A stretch of DNA of 64,000 bases from Cordilura impudica. Lineage: Eukaryota > Arthropoda > Insecta > Diptera > Scathophagidae. Position 1 is the first letter of the stretch; the number at the start of each line of letters is the position of its first letter. Made by a program: the position numbers and the translations under genes. Where the stretch lies: contig OY821519.1 in the NCBI GenBank assembly GCA_963682025.1, positions 111,169,764 through 111,233,763 on the forward strand, given 5' to 3'. Of the stretch, positions 48,040-59,784 are shown in pieces. A model generated the notes under the pieces. It searched no databases, was not told the DNA's origin, and saw only the letters and a program-made list of their open reading frames with translations.

Positions 48040-48290
48040 TAACACGAAAATTATAGTCGGCCTAGACCAACTATACAATTCGCTATACCATGCGTTTCGA
48101 GAGAGGCTCATTAATCAAACTTAGCAGAGGCAAAAACTGGATATAGAAACTAAGCATAAAGCAAATGATAGTGTTAGTTTTATTAATTTTTGGCGTGCAG
48201 ATATAAAAATTTCATATCTGATATTATTTTTAAAGGGGGCTAGGTCAAAAAATGAACCGATCATGACCATAGTCAATGAAGTCAATTACT
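48040..48290 (-). mobile_element. Family A copy, 3' part only
   Basis: AAAATTATAGTCGGCCTAGACC, CGCTATACCATGCGTTTCGA and GGGGGCTAGGTCAAAAAATG, then truncated against the family G tandem array. Confidence 0.65.
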
Positions 48291-48302
48291 TATCTAAGGA
48301 AC

Positions 48303-49180
48303 ATCTATAAATATAAAATTAATTTTCTGTTTGTTTGTTTGGCCACTATACAAATTTTTATTTTTCAACGAATTTCTCTGAAATTTGGTTCACAAGATCT
48401 CTGTACTCCGCAAAAGGTCGCCGTATGCTTTCTATCGGCCACGCCTACTTTTACGTCCACTTTTTGTATACAATTAATTTTCTGTTTTTTGGTATATTTG
48501 TTCGCTACACAAATTTTTATTTTTCAACGGATTTCTCTGAAATTTGGTACGCACAATCTCTGTAATCCAGACAAGGTAAATATGTGACTCTTAAGGCCAC
48601 AACTACTTTTACACCCACTTTTTATACAAAATTAATTTTCTGTTTTTTGGTATATTTGTTTGCTATAAAAATTATTATTTTTCAAAGGATTTCTCAAAAA
48701 TTTGGTACACACGATCTCTGTACTCCAGGAAAGGTTGCCATAGAATTCTTACCAGCCACGCCTACTTTTGCGCGCACTTTTTGTATACAATTCATTTTCT
48801 GGTTTTTGGTATATTTGTTCGCTACACAAATTATTACTTTTCAACGGATTTCTCTGAAATTTGGTACGCACTATTTCTGTACTCCAGGCAAAGGCGCCAT
48901 ATGCTTCTTATCGGCCACGCCTAATTTTGCGCCTACTTCTATGTATACAAAATTAATTTTTTTTTTTTTTCCTTTTATTTGTTTCTTTGTTTGACTGCTA
49001 TACAAACTTTTATTTTTCAACGGCTTTCTCTGAAATTTTGTACAATATATCCTTCTCTCCACACCTACCTTTACGCCCACTTTTTCATAAAACTCATTTT
49101 CTGTTATTTGGTACATTTGTTCGCTATACAAATTTGTATTTTTCAACGGATTTCTCTGAAATTTGGTGCAAACGTGAATA
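48303..49180. repeat. Tandem array, period about 159 bp
   Basis: The motif TTTCTCTGAAATTTGGTAC recurs with its AAATTTGG at 48381, 48540, 48698, 48857, 49033 (AAATTTTG) and 49159. Spacings are 159, 158, 159, 176 and 126. Each unit also has GTATATTTGTTCGCTACACA and CCACGCCTACTTTT. Open stretches here come from the repeat and are not proteins. Confidence 0.85.
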
Positions 49181-49411
49181 ACTTCACGGTGAACTATTTC
49201 CCCAAATTGAAAAAAGGTTCCTAAAAAAAGAATGAACAAGTTCCCCGTTTTTTTTAAAAACAGAAATAAAAAAATGAACTTACTCCCCAAACTCGTTCTT
49301 AAATATTTACATATTTTTTATTTAATTAATTTTATTAAATATTTATTTAAGTGAAAATTTGCATACTGATCTCAATATCTTTCCTGGAATATACGCATTT
49401 AAAATCTGTAA

Positions 49412-49510
49412 GCCGTGTTAAGAGAAGTGGAAAGGCCTGAATGTACTCAAGTGCGTCTAGAAATCCAGCGACTAAGACAAGCAGAATCCATGCAATCTGA
49501 AACTCCTTAA
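49412..49510 (+). pseudogene. Coding-like relic in family G, copy 2
   Basis: Counterpart of the 3162-3300 relic, on the plus strand: VLREVERP, a stop-bearing frameshift, then CTQVRLEIQRLRQAES...SETP and TAA at 49508-49510. Confidence 0.35.
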
Positions 49511-50060
49511 ACGACTGTTTTTCTCATAGACAATTTTATGTCGCCTGCTCCAGAGTATAATATTTTCGTATATGCACCAGAAGGAAAAACCAGAAATGTT
49601 GTATATCACAAAGCTCTAGAATAACTAAAATTCGTAACTATTAGACATCATAAACTCAACATACTCCATGCATAAATATAGTTAGTTGTAATGGTAAGCA
49701 GGCACCCAGTACTTAGTCCCCAATGAATAAATTATCCAAAAAATAACTTATTCCCCAAAAATTGGGGAATAACTTCACGATGAACAAATACCCCAAAATT
49801 AAAAAAAATGTCCCCAAAAGAAATGAACAAATTCCCCATACTGCTCTCGATACTTGTCCTTCAACCAATTTATTTAATATCTGTATTCTTTTCAACAGCA
49901 TAATTTCGGTGCGCGGAAGCGGGGCGCGGACGCGGACGCCAAACGCGCAGAAGCGTTTCGCGGACGGTACTTGCTCGCGGAACACAGCTCAGTGAGAGTT
50001 CTTATGAGTATTTTTGAAGTATATTTGCTGTAGCGTCTTTTAAAAGAAACTTCTAAATTA

Positions 50061-50270
50061 ACAAGTATGAAAACTATAGTCGGTCTAGCCCGACTATACG
50101 ATACCCTATACCATGGTTTAGAGACCCTATCTCTCAGGACCAACTAACTGGATATAGAAAATAAGCATATACCAAATTTGAGTGGGATTTTTATTAATTT
50201 TTTCGGCTGCAGATATGAAAAAGTTCATATCGGATGCTATATCTATACCACATAGTGGTATAGGGTATAA
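50061..50270 (-). mobile_element. Family A copy A17: 210-bp internal-deletion derivative
   Basis: Both termini are present (ACAAGTATGAAAACTATAGT with hairpin; CCACATAGTGGTATAGGGTA) but the middle, including (GTCC)n, is gone. It interrupts family G copy G2. Confidence 0.8.
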
Positions 50271-50524
50271 TAAAAAAAATCAAAAAATTTTAAATTGAAA
50301 TAAAAAATGAATTTACTCCCAAAAAAAAAACGTAGACAGTGGGTAACTCTTTTCATCATGAACAAATTCCCCAATCCCATACAAATTTTTGGGGATAAAT
50401 TAAATTTTTTGGAGGAATTTGTTCAATGGGCACTCAGTACTCAGTGCCTGGTAAGCATAGTTATCCATTTTTCAAGTCAAAGGCCGTTGGATCCCGGGCA
50501 AGACCGGGTAAAAATAGCTAGTAT

Positions 50525-50665
50525 ATAAATCAAATTTAAAAAAAAATCTATGCAATATATTAGTTTTTTTATAGATTTAAGTGAAGATCGAGAATCAGCC
50601 TTATATGGGGCTTATAACTATAAATTGTTTTATGGGGTTTACTTTTGGACGACTAATAAATTTAG

Positions 50666-50715
<50 letters not shown>

Positions 50716-51085
50716 TAGCAGGATCTTACGACCATCTTCTTCGGTTTGATGGAGGTTATTTGTATCGCTGTTATTTGTATGTATGATAATCGGCATCTTA
50801 CAATCAATTATTTATAACGGGGCAAAGTCTTACCATGCACCGGTCGTCCTATGGTCGATGAAAGGTTATATAGTAAATTTTATCAAAATATATTCATATT
50901 TGCCACCTGTAGTTTGATTACAATGTTTGCATGGACACACTAACGGACGGACATCTCTAAACCGACTTAGAAAGTGATTCCGAATCGATCGGTATAACAA
51001 AAGTTAGGTATAGGCCAAATAGTTTCGGTAGTTACAAATATCAGAAAAAATTCATTATACTCTCACCCCATAGTGGTAATAAAAA
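50525..51085 (-). mobile_element. Family A copy A18 (diverged, with TA microsatellite)
   Basis: TATAGATTTAAGTGAAGATC, TCACACTAACGGACGGACAT-type centre, and CCCCATAGTGGTAATAAAAA at the end. A (TA)n run interrupts it at 50669-50711. Confidence 0.65.
50669..50711. repeat. (TA)n microsatellite
   Basis: About 21 uninterrupted TA units within family A copy A18. Confidence 0.95.
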
Positions 51086-52291
51086 TATATATTTAATTTC
51101 ACTTTAGTTGAAATCTATGATGGCATTATGTTAGGTGGTACCTATAAGTGCTTGTAAACCTTTATTTACAGGTAGGAAAAAATATTTAATTTTAAGATAA
51201 CCAAAATGGTGGCCAACATAATCCAAAGTCACTTTCAGCTAATAAAATATCCAAATAATAATATAAACAAAATATAAAATATATCGCATGGTATAAATAT
51301 TAATGAAAAAATCTTATACAATATATAAATAATATACACATAATTTTCAATTCCAAAGTAGGAAAATCGCAAAAAAAAAAACAAGGTCATCATTGCCCTC
51401 TGAAGAGAAGAGAAAAAATAACTATGTACGTCATCAATTAATACAAAATCTTACTAAAAACTGTGACTCATTCAATCTAATTATCTTTTTCAATAAGAAA
51501 CTGAAAAATAAGTACTAATGTACAGCGCAACTAAATGAGATAATGAGAGAAAAATTACTCTAAAAGATACTTTCGTCATCAAGTAGACTCATAATTATAG
51601 CGCTAACTGTATGAATAAATTGTATATAAAGATCATTCAATGAAAGAGATAGGTATAGGTGCCAACAAGTCATGTTTATTATTGATGTTTAGCAGAAGAA
51701 AAGAGACAAGTGTAAAGTAGAGCAACAAGTACAACTATATGTAAGCAAAAAAGTATCTATAATTTATTTTTTTAGGGTAGATATCTTTGGGATATTTGCT
51801 TGTGTGTATGAGCGAGTGATTTTTCATGCTCACTTCTAAATGCTAGCTTAGTTAATGCAGTGATTTCAAAGTGTTTGGGTGTGTTTAAACACAAAAATAC
51901 AAGTGTAACAACTTAAAAATTTATTTGAGTATCTCGCTGATACCTTCGTGGTGGCTCATAATTCAATAACAATAGCAGAAACTAAAAAAAAAAACACCTG
52001 AACAGTCAACTTAAATAATATAAAATTATATATGTTAGTTAAAATGTTAAACAAAATTTTTTTTTTTAAATAACGATTGTATAATCATAACGGCAGCTGG
52101 TTTTTTAAAAAACAATATTCTATGCTAATAAAAAAAAAAAAAAACGTCATACAAAATTAAACAACCCACATAGAAGCGATTAACAGCCAGCCATATCCAG
52201 ACAAAAAAAAAAAAACATTTGGCTGCAAAGAAAATTTAATTTAAAATTATTTGGATTTAAACAAAGAATATTTTCTAAATAGAAGTACAAT
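51086..52291 (+). other. Upstream region of Rac
   Basis: AT-rich, free of recognisable repeats for about 1.2 kb, so a plausible place for the Rac promoter or 5'UTR. No specific promoter element can be supported. Confidence 0.4.
52281..52282 (+). promoter_or_regulatory. Possible 5'UTR splice acceptor upstream of Rac
   Basis: A TTTTCTAAATAG stretch ending here, ten bases before the start codon, could be a 3' splice site joining a distant 5'UTR exon. It is weak, without a strong pyrimidine tract. Transcript data would decide it. Confidence 0.2.
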
Positions 52292-52870
52292 ATGCAAGCC
52301 ATCAAGTGTGTAGTTGTGGGTGATGGCGCTGTGGGTAAAACCTGTCTGCTGATAAGCTACACCACCAATGCCTTTCCCGGAGAATATATACCAACTGTCT
52401 TCGATAACTATTCTGCTAATGTAATGGTTGATGCTAAACCTATTAATCTGGGTCTATGGGATACAGCCGGTCAAGAAGATTATGATCGCTTACGACCACT
52501 CTCCTATCCCCAAACTGATGTATTTCTTATTTGTTTTTCGTTGGTTAATCCAGCTTCATTTGAGAATGTTCGTGCCAAATGGTATCCAGAAGTGCGTCAT
52601 CATTGTCCCCATGTACCAATTATCTTGGTAGGCACAAAGTTGGATTTGCGTGACGATAAGGCCACCATTGAAAAGCTGAAAGACAAAAAACTCACACCCA
52701 TTACCTATCCCCAAGGCTTGGCCATGGCTAAAGAAATAGGAGCTGTCAAATATTTGGAATGTTCGGCTCTTACACAAAAAGGTTTAAAAACAGTATTCGA
52801 TGAAGCTATAAGATCTGTACTTTGCCCTCTTATACGTATGCCAAAAAGACGCAAATGTTTCATATTGTAA
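52292..52870 (+). CDS. Rac2: Rac family small GTPase (Rac1/Rac2 type)
   Basis: A complete 192-residue Rho-family GTPase of the normal Rac length. It switches actin dynamics (lamellipodia, axon guidance, phagocytosis, cell fusion) at the inner plasma membrane. Visible motifs: P-loop GDGAVGKT (residues 10-17), effector loop YIPTVFDNY (about 32-40), switch II DTAGQED (57-63), the base-specifying TKLD (115-118), a Rho insert region around 120-135, and SAL (about 158-160). The tail [10 protein letters not shown] has a polybasic stretch and a CaaX box ending in Leu, predicting geranylgeranylation. From memory the body is nearly identical to Drosophila Rac1/Rac2 and the RxPKRxKC tail resembles Rac2 more than Rac1; the paralogue call is less sure than the family. 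The coding sequence is uninterrupted, so any introns lie in the UTRs. The start is the conserved [12 protein letters not shown], with A at -3. All flanking sequence is non-coding. Confidence 0.95.
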   Translation: MQAIKCVVVGDGAVGKTCLLISYTTNAFPGEYIPTVFDNYSANVMVDAKPINLGLWDTAGQEDYDRLRPLSYPQTDVFLICFSLVNPASFENVRAKWYPEVRHHCPHVPIILVGTKLDLRDDKATIEKLKDKKLTPITYPQGLAMAKEIGAVKYLECSALTQKGLKTVFDEAIRSVLCPLIRMPKRRKCFIL

Positions 52871-52969
52871 ATTAATTTTTGGATACTAGAAGCTAAAGAA
52901 AATTTAAATTTAAGTTTTAACCATTTATTTTATAAAATATACACGAACTCATTATTAATGAATAATAAT

Positions 52970-52975
52970 AATAAA
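52970..52975 (+). terminator. AATAAA polyadenylation signal, first candidate for Rac
   Basis: The first canonical AATAAA about 100 bases after the Rac stop codon. Another AATAAA lies near 53174 and more follow in this AT-rich 3' region, so alternative 3' ends are possible. Which is used cannot be read from sequence. Confidence 0.4.
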
Positions 52976-53730
52976 TATACTAATGTATATGACAGATAAG
53001 AACAAAGAAGTTGAAAACTTCAAATTGGACAAAAAAACAAGATAAGAAAGAGAAAGAGATATCGTGAGAGTGAAAAAAAATTAACATAAAAACAAACAGA
53101 GCATTTTTAGATAACTAAAAATCTTTCTTTTTAATATTATTTACTCCTACAAAAAGAAACAAGAATTTTTAATAATAAAGAAATCAAGAAAATTAAATCT
53201 TTTAAAAATCTATTCTAAAAAGTAAAAGAAAAACAAAGAATAAAAAAATAAAATATTTATGTTGGAGTGTACCTTCGCTTAATAATTAAGGTTAGCTCAA
53301 AAATTTAATAAATAACTTGTTTTATGGTTTTAGAAGGCTTGAAGTTATTTAGCCTTAATTGCATTGCAGCTAACTTTAATTAGTTTTTTTTTTGTTTGCA
53401 GTCATATATTCTGTGAATAGTTTAAAGTTTCATATTTCATTCCAAAAATAAAATTAACAGCTATCAAGGTTGCAAATATTTACATACATATTATACTCGT
53501 AAATTGCTTAAAATGGAGTTAGTCTCTTATTAGGTTTTGTTTTTTTACTTTGTAAAAATTTGTCATATAAGGTTTTACCTTGTTGTTATTTTCTATTTTA
53601 CATACATTAAGTGGTCACATTGGAATTAAGCTATGTGCAGTATTTATTCTTTAAGCGAGGTCATTGTCATGAATATAATACCTGACAAGTTAAAAAAAAA
53701 TAATTATATACGCTATACAGTGAATCAAAA

Positions 53731-53791
<61 letters not shown>

Positions 53792-55224
53792 TGTTATTTT
53801 CTGTTATTATATATATATTTTTCTGTTATTTTTTCCTTCTGGAGGTAAAGCAAATAAACAACAGAACGCAATGACATAAACTCTTTAAAATTAATCAAAA
53901 TATTACTAAAAGAGAGATGAGAGATTAATTTAATTTTGGATGAATTTCGTCGCAATATTAAACAAAATATTTAATAGCATAATTCTTTGTGTATAAATTT
54001 AACAATTGAAATAAAATTGACATAAAAAAATTAAAATAATTTGGCAATTGATAAATGAAACTTTACCAGAAATTAACAGTCAGATTATAAAATTGTATAC
54101 TGCTATAAAACAAACATAAAATTCATATTTTTCCTTTTATAAATAATAAAAAACTTTTCTGTGCTATTTAGAACATCAGTGGCTATAGCCACAATGCATC
54201 AAGCTAAACAAATTATTACTCATTTGAAATAATTATATAAAAAAGTTCCCATATAAAAATAAATTTAAAAATAAATAAAGAATCTTATCAAAATCAATTA
54301 AATTGATAAGTCCATCAAAATGTGTTTCCCCTTTAAAAGCCAACAATACATATAATCGCTCAACTCACTCACTCCAATTTATATGGTTTCAAATGATAAG
54401 AAGATAACAAAATAAATAAAACCAACAAAACGAGATTCTCTTTTAACAAAACAACTTAAATTAAATACCTATAATATATTATACAGCTTATGACCCCTAT
54501 AAAAGTTCCAGTTATTTGAAAATTATTTAAATAATTTTTTTTGTGGTTTAACTTCGATTTGTTCTTAGTTCTATAAATTATAAATTCTTAAAATTTTTGT
54601 TATATGTATATTTTCAGTTAGTTAATACATAAAAAATTTTATTCAATATTGTATTTTTATTTTGTAGCTTAGTTTGTAAACTAATTTAAATAAATGAAAA
54701 TAATTAAATCAAAATGCATTACATTATCACTAACTAATTTAATATTGCCACCTAATGCTTTTATTGTTTTTTTTTGTATGCTATAAAATTTTTGTACGTG
54801 TTTTACACTATCGTAGATACTTTTTTCATAACTTTATATACATAGTTTTATGAAATGTTTAAATAAACAATTTAATATTTTTTGTCTTCCGTTATGTGCA
54901 AGTAACCATGATATATTATACATTTTTATATGTAAAACAAAAATGTGTGGAAATTTTCGTTTTTATTTTGTTGTAAATTATTCAATTTTATTATTTTTTA
55001 TATTTATTTTTTGCTTTTTTTTATTAAAACAAATGTATGTCCATATATCAAAAAAGGAAAAAATATTAATAAAATATATATACAGACGTTTTTTGTTTTT
55101 TTAGATTTAATAACAGTTATGTAAGATATATAATCGCAAATCTCGACCCGTTACGAAATTAGAAAAAGACAGTTATAGTCATCATAAGCCAACTATTTGT
55201 TAAATAAGTTTCGGAAAAAGGTTA
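52976..55224. other. Rac 3' region and intergenic DNA
   Basis: Low-complexity AT-rich sequence including the (TA)n run and several AATAAA motifs. No second gene seen. Confidence 0.5.
53735..53789. repeat. (TA)n microsatellite downstream of Rac
   Basis: About 27 TA units about 870 bp after the Rac stop. The open frame across it is an artefact of the repeat. Confidence 0.95.
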
Positions 55225-55512
55225 TAGCCTCAGAATTTCCTAGTTTCTAAGCATAGTGGTCCGGCAAGTGATAATAAATCATATTTTAATGAGATTGAAT
55301 AAGACATTCTCTCCGATATTTCCTCTTGAAACTGGTATACCGCAGGGGTCACCAATTTCAGTTGCTCTCTTCCATAATTCATATAAAAAAATACATGCAA
55401 TCTCACTCAAATACCCAACATTTAATCACTGCATGTGTGCCGCTGATTTGTGCATTATAAATAAATACAACAAAATATCAGATCAACTAAAAATTGATAA
55501 TCTTTTTAACCT
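55225..55512 (+). pseudogene. Non-LTR reverse transcriptase fragment
   Basis: An isolated piece of about 85 residues. It has LNKTFSPIFPLETGIPQGSPISVALF, the G-I-P-Q-G-S-P palm motif of LINE reverse transcriptases, and CAADLCII where the catalytic Y-A-D-D box is expected. The change to A-A-D loses one of the two metal-binding Asp, so it is dead. It is truncated on both sides and abuts a family A repeat at about 55514. A jockey or I-like origin is likely but not resolved. Confidence 0.7.
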
Positions 55513-55513
55513 A

Positions 55514-55960
55514 CATGTGGCATATGTGGTTATGGTATAATGACTTTGTGCAGATATTTGTACATATTATTATACCCATCGACTCCAGAATCCGTCTGTT
55601 TGTCTGTTTGTTCATGTAAATCTTGTAATCAAACTACAAATCGCATATATGAATAAATTTTGATGAACTTATATAAATTATATAAGCTTCTATCGACCAT
55701 AGGATGAACGTTATTGGAATTGTTAAAAATATTCAGCCCTATTCTTCGTACTAATGACCCCTATAAGATCAACTTAAATTGTCATAATATCAAAATTATC
55801 ATATAGATTTGAAATTGGGCCTGTGTATGTTTCTGACATCCATTTATCAGTAGTCCAAAAGTAAACCCAATAGACAACGCTGATTCCCGGTATTCACTTA
55901 AATTTATCAAAAACAAATATATTGCACAGATTTTTCTCAAATTTGGTTTATTTATTTAGT
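55514..55960 (+). mobile_element. Family A copy A19 (both ends truncated)
   Basis: CATATGTGGTTATGGTATAATGAC, GTCTGTTTGTCTGTTTG, ATCGACCATAGGATGAACGT and TTTTTCTCAAATTTGGTTTA. Abuts the LINE fragment. Confidence 0.65.
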
Positions 55961-56359
55961 CTAATAATTTACATCTTACAGAATGTAAGAATATGATAAT
56001 ATTTTTTTAAATTAAATTAATTTTAATTCTCTTCGACCTTTGAAATAATAAATAAATTTTTGAGCTCGAAGTCATTTGTTTTAACTTATTCATTATTTTC
56101 CGATATTTCTTCATTCTTCACATGACATCTTCCTTGCGAATATTAAATGTTTAACATAAATCAAAGAACAACTTAAAACATGTTTGCACAGTTATACTAC
56201 TGAAGTCTTTTATTACACATGTGTAATACACATGTAAAGAATGAAGAAATATCGGCAAAATAGAGAATGAGTTAAAACAAATGACCTCGAGCTCCAAAAT
56301 TTATATATTTATTGATAATATATTTTTTTATTTCCATTTATTGCAACATAATTATAAAC

Positions 56360-56735
56360 ACTGGCAGATTCCAGCACTCGAAATTCGAGTGAAAATTCTA
56401 GGAAATTTTATTTTTTGATTAAATAAAGCCCCTAAATGTATGCTTCACAATTCAACTCTTTTTAAATGAAGAAAACAAACTCAACACATTAACACAAACA
56501 CATTATCAAATTTAGTAAACACACACATAACATTTTATAATTTTATGTATATATCAGTTGCAACTTTGAGCGATCATAACTCCAAAAAAATATTCCAGAC
56601 GATGAAAATCTGTAAATCCGGGTAACAGCTAAAAAGAAATACCTTTCAAATGGTAAATTTTTTGTCAAAATCGGGGTAAAACAGTGAAACTTACATCGGT
56701 CACAAGAAATCGCCTTGTATTTTTATATTATATTT
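56360..56735. repeat. Family C repeat copy 3
   Basis: ACTGGCAGATTCCAGCACTCG to CACAAGAAATCGCCTTGTAT. Same internal blocks as copy 2. Confidence 0.65.
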
Positions 56736-56806
56736 TCACAATAATTTAATATCTTATAGTAAAGAGATCAATTTAAACAAAATTTTTCAACTTGAACTTT
56801 AACAAG

Positions 56807-57579
56807 TAAGAAAGTTATAGTCGTTCTAGACCGACTATACGATACCATGGTTTAGAGACCCTATCTCTTCGGTCCAACTAATTTGGTATAGAAAATAAGC
56901 ATAAACCAAATTTGAGTGCCATTGTTATTAGTTTTTTGGCTGCAGATATGAAAAAGTTCATATCGGGTGCTATATTTATATGGGGACTAGGTCGAAAAAT
57001 GGACCTATCCGGATCATGATTGGTAAAGTCTCTTGTATTTTGAAAAAATTTACAAACACATTTTGAGAAGAATCAGTGCAATATTTTTGTTTTTTGATAG
57101 ATTTAAGTGAAGATCGGGAAGCAGCTCTATATTGGGCATATTACCAAGAATTGTCCTATAGGGGTTATTTTTGGACTACTGATTAATGGATACAATAAAC
57201 ACATACAAACCCAATTTGATAAAGATCAATATAATAGTTTGGATCTAATAGCAATTTATTTCATAGAGGTCATTTGTATGGGGAGTAGGTCTGAACATGG
57301 ACCAATTTTCACTAGTTTCAACAGTGTTCATCCTATGGCTAATTAAAGCGTACAAAACAAATTTCATCAAAACATATTCATATTTGCGACCTGTAGTTTG
57401 ATTACAAGGTTTACATGGACACACAGACGGACGGACGGACATCGCTAAAACGACTCAGAAAGTGATTCTGAACTGATCGGTATAATAAAAGATGGGTCTA
57501 AGTCAAATATTTTTGGTAGTTACAAATAGCAGTACAAAGTCAATATATCCAAATCACATAGTGGTGTAGGGTATAAAAA
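56807..57579 (-). mobile_element. Family A copy A20, full length
   Basis: AACAAGTAAGAAAGTTATAG, hairpin with one change (TCGTTCTAGACCGA), (GGAC)n at about 57428-57440, and CACATAGTGGTGTAGGGTAT. Confidence 0.85.
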
Positions 57580-57704
57580 TATATACTAGTAATATATTAA
57601 CATGGATATAATTTCGAAGATAAGGAAAAGTTAGAAAACCCAATGACTCAGAGAAAAAAAAAATAATATAACCCATAAAAACGAAATTTTTATTAAAACC
57701 CTTT

Positions 57705-57759
57705 CTTGCCTTATGCATGTGAGTTTTGAATCTCTCCGTGATGTGCGTGACTATCTTGA
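57705..57759. repeat. Family D unit, left of piggyBac
   Basis: GAATCTCTCCGTGATGTGCGTGACTATCTTGA, the half-unit left of the insertion. Confidence 0.65.
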
Positions 57760-59784
57760 CCCTTTCACGACCGAACCTAAACTGATGCAAAATTTTTTTT
57801 TTTTTTTGTGGATTCGTACTTATCGACCTAACATTTCTAAATAACAGTGTCGTCACAAATATTCTTTTTCAGTTCCTTCAAGAAAAAAATCCATGGAATC
57901 CCATTGGTCGTCAACGGTCCAAATTAATGAACAACTAATTTACTCTGCTCAAGGCATGTCAGTGATTTTTGTTTTTATTTTTTTACATAAATAGCTGTAG
58001 TTTTGGTTTTATATTTGTTGTTAATTTTCAAATATAGATCACAGAGAATCGATTACTTCTTTTTCTTTCTTTTTTAAAATGTTAAGTAATTTCCTTATAA
58101 CGTTTTGTGCATACAGTCGTAAAGTTTTTTCAATAAGTAAAAATAAATTGAAAACATTTTTTGGAACGGATTTGGTAATGAGTATTCACCGTTTGCCCGA
58201 AAGTAGACTCTATTGGTCAACGTTACCAATATACTCTTTGCCTCTTGTATCAAATGTTATGAATCGGAAGGTTTGAAGAAATTCGTTTGAATTTGCATTT
58301 AGCAAACAATGCTCAGCAACCAAACCGTCACTATTGTATGATCGAGCATATAAAATTCGACCAATTTCAGGGTAGAAACATCATGAAGCTGTATATGAAA
58401 GATAATCCGATATACTGGCGATTCAAATTGTGGTATCGCTACGATTCTATAACTGGTTATTTACATAAAGCCGATATTTACACAGGAAAAAAAGAACAGG
58501 GAGAACTTGTTATTGGCGAGTCAGTAGTTTTGAAAATGGCCGAAGGGCATGAAAATATGGATACTGAACTATAATTTGACAATTTTTTCGACAGCCCATT
58601 ACTCAAGTTAAAATGAATTCAGGCTCGTGGGACAGTGAGACTCAATCGGCACAAATGCTTAAATTTAAGGCTGATAAAAAGTTTTGCCGTTGTGGTATTT
58701 CTAGTTTTGAGTCAGAAGGGGTTGGATAACAGAGCAGTGCATATGGGATCCAATTTCTTAAATCCGAATAAAACTACTGACGTTAGAAGACAACAAGGAA
58801 TGGGAGGGGTTGATCTTATGGATAAAAAAAGGTACCTTATTATTGTTTTATAAAATTAACAACTAATTATATTTTCTTTCTGTATCATTTCAGTCATACT
58901 ACGAGTATAGACGCAAATCGAAAGCCAAATTCTAACTCCGTCTCTTTTGGATTTGGGAGTGCAAATAGCAATATATAACAAAATATCCATAAGTAATTTT
59001 ACCTAATTTCTGTAACGTTCCTTGAATTTCGTTCACAACTGGCCTCTCAGTTGATAAACTACTATATCAGTCGATCATATAAAACCAGTTCAACATTTAT
59101 AGAAGGACCCAAACGTTCCAGGTTGTCTGTTAATAGACCATTATCTCACCAGAAGTGATGACGTATAACGAAAATGAAATGCTGTTTTTATTAAAAATGG
59201 AAAGGAAAATCGGGTAAACGCCATATGTTCCTTTTGCAAAAAACATTTTTGTTTCAAAAAAAACCGTAATTACTTCGAATATTACCATAATTGATTTTGT
59301 ATTTTAGATACAACCTTTTTCTAAGACTTTTTATTTATAAGTAGTTTAATTAATTGTTGATTTAATATTACGAATTATTTTAATTTAATAAAAATATAAA
59401 GCTATGAAACATCTTTTTTTAGCTTTGATGACAAATGGGCATATATGTCCCGTGTGGGTTTTTGCTGAATAATAAACCGATTCAAAATATTTTGGTGTTT
59501 CTGAAAACAAGAGATACCGATCCATGTTAAATCAAAATCCTAATGTTTTTGGTTCAATAATGTCCGAATTACTGATATCCAAAAATGATTTAAAAAAACA
59601 TAATTTTCGGATTTTGGGATCATCGTCTTAGGTCCTGAGAATACACATTCCAAAATTTTTGGTATGGTCTGAAAGCTAAAACTATATTTTGTCAACTCAA
59701 ATCAGCCTTAAAAATAGGTTGGAAAATGTGGCAAATATAAGAAAAAATAAAAATGGGACATATATATCATTTGTCGTGAAAGGG
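57760..59784 (+). mobile_element. piggyBac-family DNA transposon, complete ends
   Basis: A 2025-bp element with 12-bp inverted ends CCCTTTCACGAC (57760-57771) and GTCGTGAAAGGG (59773-59784), beginning CCC as piggyBac ends do. It is flanked by TTGA (57756-57759) and TTAA (59785-59788), a TTAA target duplication with one transition. A subterminal inverted motif occurs near both GACAAATGGGCATATATGTC (about 59430) and ATGGGACATATATATC (about 59753). The target is a short tandem repeat family; the related copy at 22200-22270 reads CACTATCTTAAAATTAATC with no insert, a natural unoccupied relative of the site. Confidence 0.88.
58087..58980 (+). pseudogene. Decayed piggyBac transposase
   Basis: Three main frames join into a DDE transposase of the DDE_Tnp_1_7 type. 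Order: FFGTDLVMSIHRLPESRLYW (about 58166-58226), FEEIRLNLHLANN, FQGRNIMKLYMKDNPIYWRFKLWYRYDS (about 58365-58447), GYLHKADIYTGKKEQ, GTVRLNRHKCLNLRLIKS, DNRAVHMGSNF and GMGGVDLMDK with the third catalytic Asp. Frameshifts occur near 58275 and 58575-58630, and sequence is missing before FQGR. The first catalytic Asp, expected about nine residues before the Arg of FQGR, is not evident in frame. A GT...CAG pair at 58832-58893 could be an intron after LMDKK. Confidence 0.75.

Larger units (their letters stand above)
48303..50524 (-). repeat. Family G composite repeat, copy G2 (inverted)
   Basis: Same modules as G1 in reverse order and orientation: tandem array (48303-49180), CCCCAAATTG / GGGGAGTAAG block, coding-like stretch to 49510, GC-rich patch at 49905-49985, GGGGAATTTGTTCAT block, and CCCGGGCAAGACCGGGTAAA at 50495. 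Interrupted by the 210-bp element at 50061. Confidence 0.7.

Noticed and set aside
48276..48994. Overlapping open frames with repeated N-F-Y-F-S-T-D-F-S-E-I-W units, resembling a repeat protein
   Set aside because: They derive from the 159-bp tandem DNA array in several frames at once; the period is not a multiple-of-three protein unit throughout and stops break it.
53633..53848. Open frame rich in I-Y repeats
   Set aside because: Produced by the (TA)n microsatellite.
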